Notes: generated by a model from the letters alone, not told the origin. Shown: positions 10,127-21,219, counted from the first letter of the stretch. The stretch: DNA of 32,500 nucleotides from Chrysomallon squamiferum (GCA_012295275.1 CM022665.1:44106152-44138651); one strand, 5' to 3'. Translations and numbers: made by a program.

Positions 10127-12126
10127 GTGCGTAGATGATTGAATCAACTTTATAATAAAGTCGACGATCACATTTAGTTTCATTATCATTGATCAATATA
10201 GCATCATTTATCATTATATCATGATGATTATGTGTTATCATCAGTAATTATGAATGGTTGATATAAAACGCTTTTGTCGGTAGCAAGTCCGAAAGTCCAC
10301 TTGGTCTTAACTTTTATATTCCAGAAATACAATTTAAAACATATTAAAAATGTAAAATTTCAATTAAATATTTGTATAATTGCGACATTTTTATTAAATG
10401 TATTTATTCAGAACATTAAACCGAGATGCTAAAGTTTCAGAACATTAAAATTTACTTTTCTTTTTATCTTCTCTAATTAATTTTTAACTGTGAAAACAGT
10501 GTGTTGAATAGTTTTATTTCCATCACATAAACCCACAGAATTTACTGGGTCAGGAAGTTTAAAGATATTTAGTTATCAGCTAAGTCTGTTTTATATTCTG
10601 AAAGTGTTTGGTGAATTGGAATCATTAAAAAAATAAAAAATGTTTATCAGTTAACTAACATTACTTGTAATACTACTACTACTACTACAATTTCTACTAT
10701 TATTATTAATCGTTGACATTTCAGTTTTGTAAGTTGTGTGATAAAGACTGCCCATGTGAAACCAGTCCAACGAAACCAAACTGTAAAATGTGCAAGGTAG
10801 CCTCTTTTTATTTTATTGTAATTTATTTATTTATTTTTATGTTTTTTAAGTATTAATTATATTTTTTATTTTATTATCTTTATGAATTATATCCAGTGAT
10901 AAATACTTATTTTTAACTGAAATAAAGATATTGCCAATTAATATACAAGATCCTTTAATATCAAATGATGTTAACATTCATTTAACAAATTAAATCAAAT
11001 AATGTATTTAGAATCCAAGTATTTTGTAATTTCTAAAATTCAGTTAATTAAAATCTTCATTTTAAATAACTTTTCTTATCTGTTGTACGTTACTTTTATT
11101 TAAAAAAAATAATTCAAAAATTTATTATTTAAATTTATATAATATATTAAAGTAAATTAATTTTTTCTTTTTTTGTTAAGAACTACACATCAGTATATAA
11201 ATATTTGTAAATAAACTATTTTATAAATGTTTGTAAATTATTTTTCTTACAGTACTGCAAGTATTGTTACCTGTGTACTGCAGTTTGTGACACTGTGTGC
11301 AAACCAGGTATGTGGACAACAGAGCCAAGACATTATTTAATTTCACATAAATTAAAATTTTCTTATTTCCTTTAAAAATAATCAAATAAAAATATTTTTA
11401 AACTGAAATGCTTATTCTAAAGATAAATATGATTGAAGATATAATTACATTAACTGCCTTATAATTAAGAAGAATACAAAGCATTCTTTTTATTTCCCAA
11501 AACAAATAAGATAAATTTACAAGGAAAAAAACATGGAGGAAGAAAGAAATAAAATGAAATATTATTCTTTTTAAGTAATCTTTAAACTTTAACATAAATT
11601 TTATGATTATCATCTTTTTTTAATTTTATTTAAGGTGGAATGATTGACAAGGTGTCGGCAGCTATTATCAAGTAAATATAAGAAACTATTTTTAAATAAT
11701 TTATTTCAGACACACATGCTCACACACACACACACATTGTAGTAACTATAAATAAGAACTCTTAAATAAAAAGATACTTTTTTTACAAAAACATATCTTA
11801 ACAACTTTTTGTAAACTTCAAACAAATTGTTTCAAATTAAAATTAAATAAAAGAGATAACTTTCTATGATTAATAGTTGCATTCACTTTACTTTTATTAA
11901 AACTTGTATTAACATACTGTTAGATGTATTATTATCATCATATGTATTATATTATTATCGTTATCATTACATGTATTGTTTTTCATCTTACTATTATATG
12001 TATTAATTACATACATATTACTGATTTTGTTTTTCTATTTTCAGTGCTTTGCCTATTGGTGATAAAGATGGCATTGATAAGGACATCAGTTCAGTGAAAA
12101 GCTGGATAGAGAGAGATGAGCTATGA
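9959..12126 (+). CDS. ER/SR-luminal cysteine-rich protein, HRC C-terminal-like, with RDEL (five exons)
   Basis: Exons 9959-10126, 10725-10796, 11253-11307, 11635-11671 and 12045-12126 join to 137 residues plus TGA; introns are GT-AG in phases 0, 0, 1 and 2. The start is the first ATG before a classic signal peptide (hydrophobic core FLLIVFAIVVV, residues 10-20). Residues 22-42 are acidic. Cysteines fall at 49, 52, 55, 58, 61, 65, 67, 76, 79, 82, 85, 88, 92 and 96. The tail is hydrophilic, with DKDGID at 117-122, and ends in RDEL, a KDEL-type ER-retrieval signal. This is the layout of the Cys-rich C-terminus of sarcoplasmic reticulum histidine-rich calcium-binding protein, recalled as having 14 closely spaced cysteines. 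The His-rich repeats that define HRC are absent and the protein contains no histidine. A role in luminal calcium, metal or redox handling is an inference. A CACGTG E-box lies upstream at 9693-9698. Confidence 0.85.
10725..10796 (+). CDS. Cys-rich ER protein exon 2
   Basis: The acceptor is gacatttcag, ending at 10724, and the donor is AAG|gtagcc at 10797. The 72-bp exon is phase 0 at both ends and encodes 24 residues with seven... more exactly six cysteines (58, 61, 65, 67, 76, 79): FCKLCDKDCPCE, a Thr/Pro/Lys linker, then CKMCK. Confidence 0.85.
11253..11307 (+). CDS. Cys-rich ER protein exon 3
   Basis: The acceptor is tttcttacag, ending at 11252, and the donor is CCAG|gtatgt at 11308. It encodes YCKYCYLCTAVCDTVCKP and one base of the next codon, completing the second cysteine block. 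Confidence 0.85.
11635..11671 (+). CDS. Cys-rich ER protein exon 4 (37-bp microexon-like)
   Basis: The acceptor is tttatttaag, ending at 11634, and the donor is ATCAA|gtaaat at 11672. It is only 37 bp long and encodes GGMIDKVSAAII and two bases of an Asn codon. The frame from exon 3 to exon 5 is kept only if this exon is included. Confidence 0.8.
12045..12126 (+). CDS. Cys-rich ER protein exon 5: tail and RDEL
   Basis: The acceptor is ctattttcag, ending at 12044. The exon encodes ALPIGDKDGIDKDI, SSVKSWIERDEL and TGA at 12124-12126. RDEL at the extreme C-terminus marks a soluble ER/SR resident. Confidence 0.85.
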
Positions 12127-12868
12127 TCAAATTATATTTTAGATTGTTATTTTATTATACAGATCATTTCATGTTTTAAATTTTGGACGTTAGCATTATA
12201 TTGTTACAAGTTAAATTAATTCACAGTTCTTATTCAGAAAATATGTGTTTTTTCAGTAGATCCCATAAAATAGTATTTCATCCATTCATACATTCAAAAA
12301 AAAAAAAAACACCTTGAAAATGATTTGTAATAATTTGGATAGTGAACAAAGTCCAAAAATGTGTTATTGTTAATCTTTTTTTTTAATATATATATATATA
12401 TATAAATTGTGGATACTTTTTCTGCATCTGTTGAGACTTGGTTTGCATTAATTTAGAGCTTTATACAGAGCCAAAGAATAAAAATGTAAAGTAGTCATGT
12501 AACTTTTTCTCTCATGATTCCTGAAAAGAAACTACTTAATATAAATATATATATATATATATATATACATTCATTTGCATACAATAAAAAAAATAAAAAA
12601 AGGAAAATGATTTTAAAGAAAAGAATAAATATTTGGGAGCAATAAAAATTCCACTGAAAAAAAACCAAAGTTCAAAAAAGTTGAAGAAATCCTTTATATA
12701 TGTTATAATAAAAACATTTTATTTACAAAATCATTAGAAAAATGAATAAAATATCATTTTTACATTAAAATTAGATAGATTAAAAACAGGAAATGTGACT
12801 AGCACTGTTTAATAAACATTGTATGAACAATCACACATTTAAAACATACATCTTTATTTTTATTTTTT

Positions 12869-12906
<38 letters not shown>

Positions 12907-15009
12907 TTGTTACTGTTCCTTTCATGGTTCATATCTGACACATAAAATTTTTCAAACATGAAACATTGGTAATCATAACATAAAATTTTGTTTCATTTTT
13001 TAATTTAAATGTCTTATCACCTTTGTATTTTTAAATATCTTCACAAGATTGTTGGTTTATTTGTGTATGAAAGCTAATTTATAAAATGTTGTGTTATAAA
13101 TTTAAATAGTTTTTACAGCTACATAATGTAGTTAGCACTGTTGTGAATAGGAGGTATATAGTAATGTTTGGTTGCAGATTAGCTCAGGATTTTTTTTTTT
13201 TCCCCCACTTAAGGTAGAGTGTGATTTTTGTCCAATTTATATATTTATTTTTATTTTTAAAAAGATTTTTATTGGATGTGGTTAGTTTTTTATTTATTTT
13301 TTAAAATTAAATTAACACAAGAGCTGTTCTGGTACTTGCTTTAAATAATTGTGGGAACCATGTTCTTGATCATTTTTTTAACTGGGATTTGTTATCACCT
13401 TCATTTATTTATGAAGTTCACAAACATAAATTTCCTGACATTAATTAAACCATAATTATAATCTTGTCAGTTTTTATTTTATTTTTTAATCTAATTTTAA
13501 ATCGGTGAAGAGGCCAAGTTACTTTTTAGAATAATGACATGTGAAAGATTTTGTGTACCAAAATAAAATTTATGAATAAGTTAATAAGTAAATTTATTCA
13601 AAAATATTTAGCATTGGCACCAGATGAATTTTAGCAGTGAGTTTAATAAACATTACAATATCATAAACTTTGAAGGAAATCTGTTTCAAAATCTGTTTAG
13701 AATTGTACTTATGTTAGACACAACAGTGGAAGTTCAGTACCAGGTTGAATGTTTTTGCAAGAATGACCTTTCAGTGGATTTGAAGTATATGTTGGCATTA
13801 TTTGCATATACACATTATAATGTGGTATTTAATATGAAAATTATGCATAATTTCAGTGTTGTAAAATTTTTCATTAATATATTGATTTACTTTTTTTTAA
13901 CTAATATTCAGGATACTTTTTTCTTAAAGTTTTACATTGGTTTGTCTGCAGAAAAATCCCAGTATTAATAATAATAATAATAAATGATTAGAAAAAGAAT
14001 AAATAAAGCCGATAATAAAATGTTAGTATATAATCCATATGCTTATAAAATATATACAAGTAATACAAAATACATTTGTTCCTAAGACAGTCACAAATTA
14101 TGGAACATTTTCCAAAGAAACAGGATGCTACTGGTAACTCAGTGTTATTTAGTTAATTAATTTTATTATGCAGTTTTATCAATATTAAATTGAATTTAAG
14201 ATATTCACAGTTCAGTTGTATTGTATAAATTCTGTTCACAGTTTATAAATTAAAATGTACTATTTGTATTTGAAATAAATAACCTAGGCATAATTTCCAT
14301 ACTTGAAGTGGCATTTTATTACTTCTACTGCCATTCTTAGCTCATAATAAAGTATGTGCAATCTACTCAAGTCCAAGTTTTCTTGATCTTGATGTCATTT
14401 CTGTAGGAAGCTTATTTAAGTGTTAGGATACTTTATTATTAACAAAGTTTGATGATGATTTAACAAAAATGCATTTAGGTTGTTTGTGACACCACCGATT
14501 CACTTCAGTGGCATATTTATTTACATTGAACATTCCAGTGATTGCAAAAGTCTTTTAATGTTAATGTTCCAAAAACCACAATTTTGTTGTTAGTGTTTTT
14601 AGCTTTGGATAAATAAATGGTTTTCACATTTATAATACTTGCACGGTTTTGTTTATTTGTTTTTAAAATTCATTTTCAGTTAGAACATTTTTGTTTTTGC
14701 TAGTTTATCAAGGAATCAAAATTAAAGAAAACACCAACATATTTTAATGGTTATTTGGTGTTTAACATTTGGATTTTGTTTAATGATATCTCAGAAAGGA
14801 AAATATTTCTACTACCTCACTGGTTACTTTTACTGATGACCTGCCTCCATTAGTAAATCATATACCGCAGTGTAACAGCTATTATAGACCATCAGATGTA
14901 AAATAACTGGAAGGGAGCCTGAAAGGAGGACTGATCCTAGAACCTATGATTCCAGTGATAAATGCACAACAACAGTGTTTATGTTCCAGATATATTTATT
15001 TAAAAAAAA
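12127..15009. other. 3' UTR followed by AT-rich non-coding DNA
   Basis: (AT)n lies at about 12389-12404 and 12546-12566, and a 35-base T run is at 12871-12905. A 114-codon open frame at 13624-13968 has no recognisable features and is not called. Confidence 0.55.
12477..12482 (+). terminator. probable polyadenylation signal of the Cys-rich ER protein gene
   Basis: AATAAA lies about 350 bp after the TGA and is followed by a T-rich stretch (ctttttctct) about 30 bp downstream. The region has many chance AATAAA hexamers, so the choice is uncertain. Confidence 0.4.
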
Positions 15010-15060
15010 GGAAATAGAATGAAGAGTTTAATGAATAAAAGCAATGACACAGAGAGAGAG
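15010..15060 (+). repeat. short dispersed unit followed by (GA)n, copy 1
   Basis: GAAATAGAATGAAGAGTTTA continuing through ATGAATAAAAGCAATGA and then a GA run matches the two tandem copies at 19441-19480 and 19512-19550, same strand and same side of the GA run. Confidence 0.8.
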
Positions 15061-15636
15061 ATCAACCTATTAGGTGTTAATAAGAAGTAAAAAAAATCAA
15101 TATTAAAATGCTTGTTAAATTTTTAAAGTTCACAGTAAAAAAAGAATAAATAAATACTTTAAAAAAGTAACAAAAAGGTAATAAAAATAAATACATGTAT
15201 ATGGGATAACTAATAAAATTAGGAGTTTTCAAAATGGAGGGATGAAATTAAATTTAATTTTTAAAATTTGATTTAATGCCAAAGGAAAATGAAAGACTTT
15301 TAAACAACTGTTCAGTAGAGATAGTGGTAGTGGTAGCAGTAGCAGCAACAGAAGCAGTACTATCAAATTTTCCAACTCAATCTAGACACCATCACTGATC
15401 ATGAATTACATTATAATAATAATAATAATAAATTATATTGATAAAATAAAAAGCACCTTTCAGCACTAAAAACATGGTGCATAGCTCCCCCTTTCTGTGT
15501 GCTTATGGATAATAGATATTCCTTGCAGATAACAAGGACAAATTCCACTGCCTATCGAACAGGCAGATGCTGCAGTATGCCTGCATGCTGTGTTTATTTT
15601 TCAATTATCATTATAAACTTTACACAGTGGAACTTT
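15061..15636. other. non-coding, AT-rich
   Basis: It holds an imperfect GTAGTG/GCAGTA trinucleotide patch (15319-15360), an (AAT)n patch (15416-15431) and a small inverted repeat, CTGCCT/AGGCAG, near 15549-15567. No gene. Confidence 0.55.
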
Positions 15637-15715
15637 ACTGAACGGAATAACTGATAAAACAGCATTCTGCGTAATTCCTGCGAGGAATTTTTATCAGTTA
15701 AAATAATGAATTCAG
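15637..15715. repeat. imperfect palindrome with GATA motifs
   Basis: TAACTGATAAA (15648-15658) pairs with TTTATCAGTTA (15690-15700). Inside, AATTCCT (15673-15679) pairs with AGGAATT (15683-15689) around a GCG loop. Another CTGATAAAA follows at about 15724. It could be a hairpin-forming element or a GATA-factor site cluster. Confidence 0.6.
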
Positions 15716-16439
15716 AGAGGGATGCTGATAAAAGAAAAGATTAGGTAATTTTTAAATGTAATGAGATTGGCATAGCAATGATACGTTAGTTAATCTGGAA
15801 ACGTCTACACATGTGCTGTTAATTAATGTCAGTGATTCAAGTCTGTGTTAAAAAAAATCCACCAAAAATAAAGTTTTGCAAGGTCATTGTTTCTTTTTAA
15901 TTATGTCTGTAAGATTCTGGCAAGTGTCATGTTTTTGTTTATATATACATTTCTTCCTCATTTTTAATTTCTTTTTTGTTGTTCTTTAGTTCAAGCTAAA
16001 TTTCATATCACACTTCCTATGCATACGCTCGCAAACAACATGCATATGTCTGCATACAGCCAAAATATGTAGAAGACACACTCACATAAAAACACAAACA
16101 GGCATTCGCCAATATAGACATACAAAGGAGTGTGCGCATGTCAGAATCGTATACACAAAATTTATTTTGTTGCACTTACTTATTACTTGGGCATTTGTAA
16201 CCCCTTTAAAGACTTCATTACTGAGCACACGAACATATTGCAGATTTTTTTGTTTTGATTCTTTCGAGCCCTGTGATTAAAGTTATTTACATACAAAGCA
16301 GAAAAACTAATTCTTTAACATTGTTTTCTGGTTCTTTTTCATCATTTAACCCCCTCCCCACCTGCGCTCACAACTAACTCCCCGCACTAAAATGAATGAC
16401 ATATGTTCTAAACGAATATTACAGGAACAGATAAGAAAA
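15716..16439. other. non-coding
   Basis: Mixed AT-rich DNA with CA/CAT-rich stretches at about 16020-16120; no gene or clear repeat. Confidence 0.5.
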
Positions 16440-16680
16440 CGTTGAAAGGAGATTTTAACTTTCCATCAAGCGGATCTTTCGACTGCAGTAGCAAAACTGC
16501 TATTTACCTGAGCGTTTGCAGAAGATGCACAGCGGCGCGGGAAGCGCGTGGACTTCTGACGTCTTCCGGAAGATTAGCGCCGCGCAAAAGCAGACTTTCT
16601 GTGAAACCGGACACCGGTGTTCGATTTGTATCGCTAGCAACTGTCGTTCTTTTGCAAGTTTAAGGTATTAACTTGGGGGG
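16440..16680. promoter_or_regulatory. CpG-rich promoter-like island with CRE/ETS composite
   Basis: Against very AT-poor-in-CpG surroundings, 16520-16640 holds many CpGs (GGCGCGGGAAGCGCG, TTAGCGCCGCGCAAAA). TGACGTCT (16557-16564) overlaps the palindromic ETS motif CTTCCGGAAG (16563-16572), and an E2F-like GC core follows. AAG|gtatta at about 16663 could be the donor of a non-coding first exon on the plus strand. The 73-codon frame across it lacks protein features. The target gene is not in the window. Confidence 0.45.
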
Positions 16681-17154
16681 AATTCGCGATGTTTCTTTCT
16701 CTTTCTTTTCTGCAACAACTTTTGCACGCTGCATATATATATATATTTTTATCTGGAATTTCGATCTCAGACGATAGATGGTCAAATTGGCTATTTTCAC
16801 CCCCCATAACCTGTCTGTTTTCCTTAGAATATTTTTTGTTATGGTTATAGTGTAGCTTGAGAGTATTTTAAGCATCTGCTCAAAGGTGAAAACTACATAA
16901 ATACAAATCCTGTTGGAAGGATTTACGATAGAAATGGGCATGTCTTTTGAAATAATGATTAGAATAATTTATTGCTTTTAGTTTGTGTGTGAGGTGAGGA
17001 GAGTTTTTTCTTTCTTTTGTTCTTACCTTTGTGTGTGTGTGTCTGTGTGATTTTCTTCGCTCAAAATTTAATTATTAGAGCTGTATTGTTTATTTTCTTT
17101 TTTCTTCTTCTATTTATGGTGGGTTTTGGGAGTGGTTGGGGAGGTGTAATTAAG

Positions 17155-17158
<4 letters not shown>
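16681..17158. other. non-coding
   Basis: It contains a short (AT)n at 16734-16748 and short GT runs near 17029-17047; nothing else is recognised. Confidence 0.5.
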
Positions 17159-17213
<55 letters not shown>

Positions 17214-17223
17214 TGTGTGTGTG
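17159..17223. repeat. (GT)n microsatellite
   Basis: About 32 GT units with one TT interruption. Open frames on both strands here (poly-Val/Cys and poly-Thr/His) are microsatellite translations. Confidence 0.97.
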
Positions 17224-17278
17224 GTTTCTGAACATACAACTAAAAAGAAAAAGATTAACTGAAAGATGAATTCTTTTG

Positions 17279-17345
17279 TAATAATAATAACAACAACAAC
17301 AACAACAGCTACAACATCTGCAACAACAACAATAATCATCATCAT
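17279..17345. repeat. (AAT)n-(CAA)n-(ATC)n compound trinucleotide repeat
   Basis: AATAATAAT changes to CAACAACAA and then to ATCATCATC. Confidence 0.85.
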
Positions 17346-19049
17346 TATCAGTTATTCATGATGTGGCTCACGCAGCGTTCATTTTTCTCTCTTGTCAGAG
17401 CAATAATTTAAAAAAAGAAAATAACATGTTCTAAACTTCATTATTATCTTTAAACAGATTATTCATATTCTCATCTCGTTCAAAAGCTAAAGTCAACAAC
17501 TGTTGAAAGTGAACCCAGAACCTTTTACCAGAGCCACAACCATCGCGGCTACTTGTAAAATCTCTATAGCTGGATATCTGTTACAACAATCACGTCTGTC
17601 GGAGTGGCGTGTTGTCTGTTGCTGACGTCGTCGATTTGAGAATGTGTTTAAATAACACGATGTGCTACTCAGATTGTAGCTGCACGTCCTTCAGTCGCTG
17701 GAGCTGCAGCTGCCTTCCAGGAAACAAACAGGATATCAGAATATCATTGACTACAAAAACAGGCGCTTTTCCATTTCACGTTACTTAGTGGTTAAGGTAC
17801 CGAACAGGTTCTCAGTTTTACAACAGCACCGGATCAAAAATTTAGTCTCAGTGTAACAAATTAGTTTTCTTTCGTAACTGAATAATTATTACAAAGAAAG
17901 GTGGACCGAGAACTTATACATAAGGTTTTAATATAGCTGTAGTGTTCGAGTTATATGCTGATATTCTGCAGTTGGAGATCGCATACTGAGGAACAACTGG
18001 AGAGGGGTTTAGGGTCGTTAAGCCTTATCTATGTATTTATCTATCTGTCTATCTTTCTCTATATGTTTGTTCTAATTCTATAACTTAACATTACGTTAGG
18101 CAAATAATACTATCACTGCCAGGATAATGTAGAATATTTCTTGAATTTTGTTTATCGTCATGTTTCAAATTGTTCTATCCCATTCAGTACTGAAGTTAAA
18201 TATTAGTCTCTGTCATTATTAGATGAAGACTAAATCTACTGCAATTTTTTTTTTTTTTAATAATGTTCTGTTGAATTATACCTTTCATTTTGAGCATTAT
18301 ATATAATACCGAACTAAGAACATCGATACTTCATATATTACAATGTTAGAAAATATTGCTATCGGTGACCTCGATTTTTTCCGTTTACATTATTTTACCT
18401 TCCAAAATAGATTTATAAAGAAGAACACAAACATAGAGATATTAATTTGTGTTGAAATGTGTTGAAAGATCTGGTATGCTTGTAATTTAGTTGTTGTTTT
18501 TTTGTGTGAAAGGGCGGGTTCTCAGTTTATTTTGAGCTTACGTCAGATCAAATTAAACTCACAAACAGGTATCCAGCTTTAAATAACGGACAATACGGTG
18601 GTTTTGTGCTAAATAAAGAAATAAGGTAACACGCGGTGAAACTGTTGCTTCCAGAAACGTAAGAAAAACTAATTCATCTCGAATTGTTTCTTTCCAGCAA
18701 AATAAAGCAAACGCCTTCTTCTGAAATCGTTGCCCGAACGAAAACAAGTAAGACAATACTCGTTTCCACAGAGTTTACCACCGTGTTACCATAACAGCCT
18801 TGTAAATAAAAAATAATAAAAACAGCGTTTATTATGAAACGCCGGAGAGCCCCATATGTTGTTTTGATTGCGATTTTAGTCTTGTAACGAAGTCGTGAAA
18901 GTGTTGACTTTTCGGAGCCGACTCATCTCGAGAACATCTGTTAGAAGTAATCTTTAACTGTTATTAGAATTAGAGTAAATCAGTCAGTCGTCTAAGGTGG
19001 GCGTTTGCGCCTGCGTCTGTTACGCCTCTGGTTCATAAAATAAATCCCC
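17346..19049. other. non-coding stretch of less biased composition
   Basis: The sequence is less AT-rich and carries scattered CpGs (17520-17700, 18840-19020), a TGACGTCG site near 17623, and GAGCTGCAGCTGC near 17700. TCTA-type units are at 18033-18060. No exon with recognisable protein similarity was found; one very short possible first exon is listed separately. Confidence 0.45.
18834..18883 (+). CDS. speculative first coding exon (signal-anchor-like N-terminus)
   Basis: ATG at 18834 opens MKRRRAPYVVLIAILV: three basic residues followed by a hydrophobic run, as at the start of type II membrane or secreted proteins. CTT|gtaacg at 18884 could be a donor; without splicing the frame stops at 18885. 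The local sequence is CpG-bearing. No downstream exon was identified, so this may be chance. Confidence 0.15.
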
Positions 19050-19074
19050 CACACACACACACACACACACACAC
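19050..19074. repeat. (CA)n microsatellite
   Basis: About 12 CA units after CCCC. Confidence 0.95.
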
Positions 19075-19157
19075 ATCCCAATGATTAACGATAAAGGAAG
19101 AACGAAGAAATATTTTATTTAGCGACGATAGTAAAACATTTTTAACGTAACGTTACG

Positions 19158-19165
19158 TGACGTCA
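19158..19165. promoter_or_regulatory. perfect palindromic CRE
   Basis: TGACGTCA, the full CREB/ATF consensus, sits in a run of ACGT-containing words (TAACGTAACGTTACG, 19143-19157). No gene start can be tied to it. Confidence 0.35.
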
Positions 19166-19401
19166 TATTTTAAGTTTTAGAAACCTTGCTGATAAGGCAG
19201 GAGGAAGCTCGCTACCATCTCTTCATGGGTTACTCCTACTAGATAAGAAACAAAGGCATCTTATATATACACACCTTCTCACAGATAAGGGAAGTATATC
19301 ACGTTCTTTGGCAAGCCTTGAAGCGCTGTTTCTGAAATCCGAGAAACCATGTGCTTCGCTCTGTATTGTCAAAAAATTAAATAAATAAATATTCAAGCTC
19401 A

Positions 19402-19576
19402 TGAGAGAGAGAGAGAGAGAGAACGAGACAGAGAGAGCGAGAAATGAAATAGAATGAACAGTTTAATGAATAAAGCAATGAGAGAGAGAGAGAACGAGAC
19501 AGAGAGAGAGAGAAATGAAACTGAATGTACAGTTTAATGAATAAAGCAATGAGAGAGAGAGATAGAGAGAGAGAGG
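19402..19576 (+). repeat. (GA)n with two tandem copies of the dispersed unit
   Basis: Units at 19441-19480 and 19512-19550 (GAATGAACAGTTTAATGAAT and GAATGTACAGTTTAATGAAT cores) are separated by GA runs containing AACGAGACAGAGAG, giving a 71-bp period. Each unit is followed by GA, as in copy 1 at 15010. Confidence 0.85.
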
Positions 19577-20056
19577 AGAGGTAGTAAAAGTGAAAAGCCT
19601 TTTTCACTCGCTTATATCTCTTACAACGGGTAGCCTGTGGAAACCTTGAATGGCCCCACATCACAAGGAAGTTTTATCTTTAAACCTTTCACGTTTTCAT
19701 CCCAGTCAAAGAGTCTCGAGATGAAAACACCCGAGGCAGGTGAGGAACATTCCAGTAAACTAGAAATCTGATTTTCATTACACGGTGTTTACATCCGATG
19801 GATACACTGTTACGTCTTTACAGAGTGCACTTTTATTTTCATAGACAAGCACGTGCATTTAGTGATTATGTTCTTACCGTTTAATGATTAATGGATTAAA
19901 GGTGAATCTTACTGCAAGCAAGTTTTCATCGTTATCATCATCTACAACAACAACAACAACGACAACTCTCTTTTTCTCTTTCTGTTATCTTGCTTCTATC
20001 GATGTTTGGCAAGGGTTATATTTTAAACATTTGTACAAAAATATTTCATTTTTCTT
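19577..20056. other. non-coding
   Basis: Mixed-composition sequence with a (CAA)n patch at 19944-19962; no gene found. Confidence 0.5.
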
Positions 20057-20089
20057 TTTCTTCTTCATCATCATCATCTTCTTCTTCTT

Positions 20090-20164
<75 letters not shown>

Positions 20165-20350
20165 GTGGTTATTGTTATTGTTGTAGTTGTATCTGTTGTT
20201 GTTATTGTTAATATTATTATTGTTGTTGTTCTCTTGTTATTGCTATTATTATTATTATTATCATTATTGTTGTTGTTGTTGTTATTGTTTTTACCATTAC
20301 TATTACTATTATCATCATCATCATCATCATTACTACTACTACTAGTAAAA

Positions 20351-20432
<82 letters not shown>
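20057..20432. repeat. 376-bp compound trinucleotide microsatellite
   Basis: Successive blocks of TCA, TTC, TTA, TTG/GTT and ATC/TAC end in a clean (TTA)n from 20351 to 20432. Three overlapping frames of poly-Ser/Tyr/Leu type arise from it and are not genes. Confidence 0.95.
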
Positions 20433-20838
20433 GACATGGTTTTTTTAATTCTGGTTTCACGTATCAGAAAGCCTGCCAGCACCATATTTTTTCTGGCCAG
20501 GGAATCCATGCCAGGTATGTCAGTGGCTGGTTTCTGATTTCATTTTTCTGAGAAAAGAAAACCTGTTGCTTCCAAAGAACAGAAGATACCTGAAACCGTA
20601 CGTTCATCCATGCGTAGTAATTTATGTGCGTGTGCGTGAGGGTATTATGTGTATTTATATCTCTATGTTCAAGAGTATATAGATCTATTTATGTATGCAT
20701 GTGAATGTACGTATGTATTATATATGTATGTAGGTTATGTATGTATGTGTGTATTATATATGTATGTTTGTGTTTTGTACGTATATGTATATGTATGATT
20801 TATCTATGTGTGCATGTAGGTACCTATCTATCTGCCTG
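20433..20838. other. non-coding with (TATG)n-like stretches
   Basis: Imperfect TATG/TGTA units run from about 20690 to 20820 and lead into the TATC array; no gene found. Confidence 0.6.
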
Positions 20839-20846
20839 GCTGTCTG

Positions 20847-20920
<74 letters not shown>

Positions 20921-20957
20921 CATCTATCTATCCATATATCTGTCTATCTATCTATTA
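20839..20957. repeat. (TATC)n tetranucleotide microsatellite
   Basis: About 25 TCTA units with a few CCTA/CATA interruptions near the right end. Confidence 0.96.
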
Positions 20958-21184
20958 AAATTATTTAGCCCTTCAAAATAACGGGACGTGAGTTCATCAT
21001 TGTCACAAAGTATTAATTTCAAGAATCCTTCAAGATTCCACATCAGGTACTGCCCTCACTGTATAATGAATGGTAGCTGCAAGTAACGCGTTATGTAAGT
21101 AATTTGATCATTACTGCTTTGTACCGTGTCTGATTGGTGGCACGTGCAAAAGTGCTACTCCATTGACCCGAATTTTTCACTCGC

Positions 21185-21219
<35 letters not shown>

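Noticed and set aside
13624-13968. 114-codon plus-strand frame
   Set aside because: Phe/Ile/Asn-rich composition expected of AT-rich DNA, no motif, no clear splice sites or conserved features.
16442-16663. 73-codon frame across the CpG island
   Set aside because: It has no recognisable domain; the region reads better as promoter plus non-coding first exon.
17784-17822. Second tRNA/SINE-like TAGTGGTTAAGG with GGTTCTCAG
   Set aside because: The two boxes are only about 20 bp apart, and box B is a poor match.
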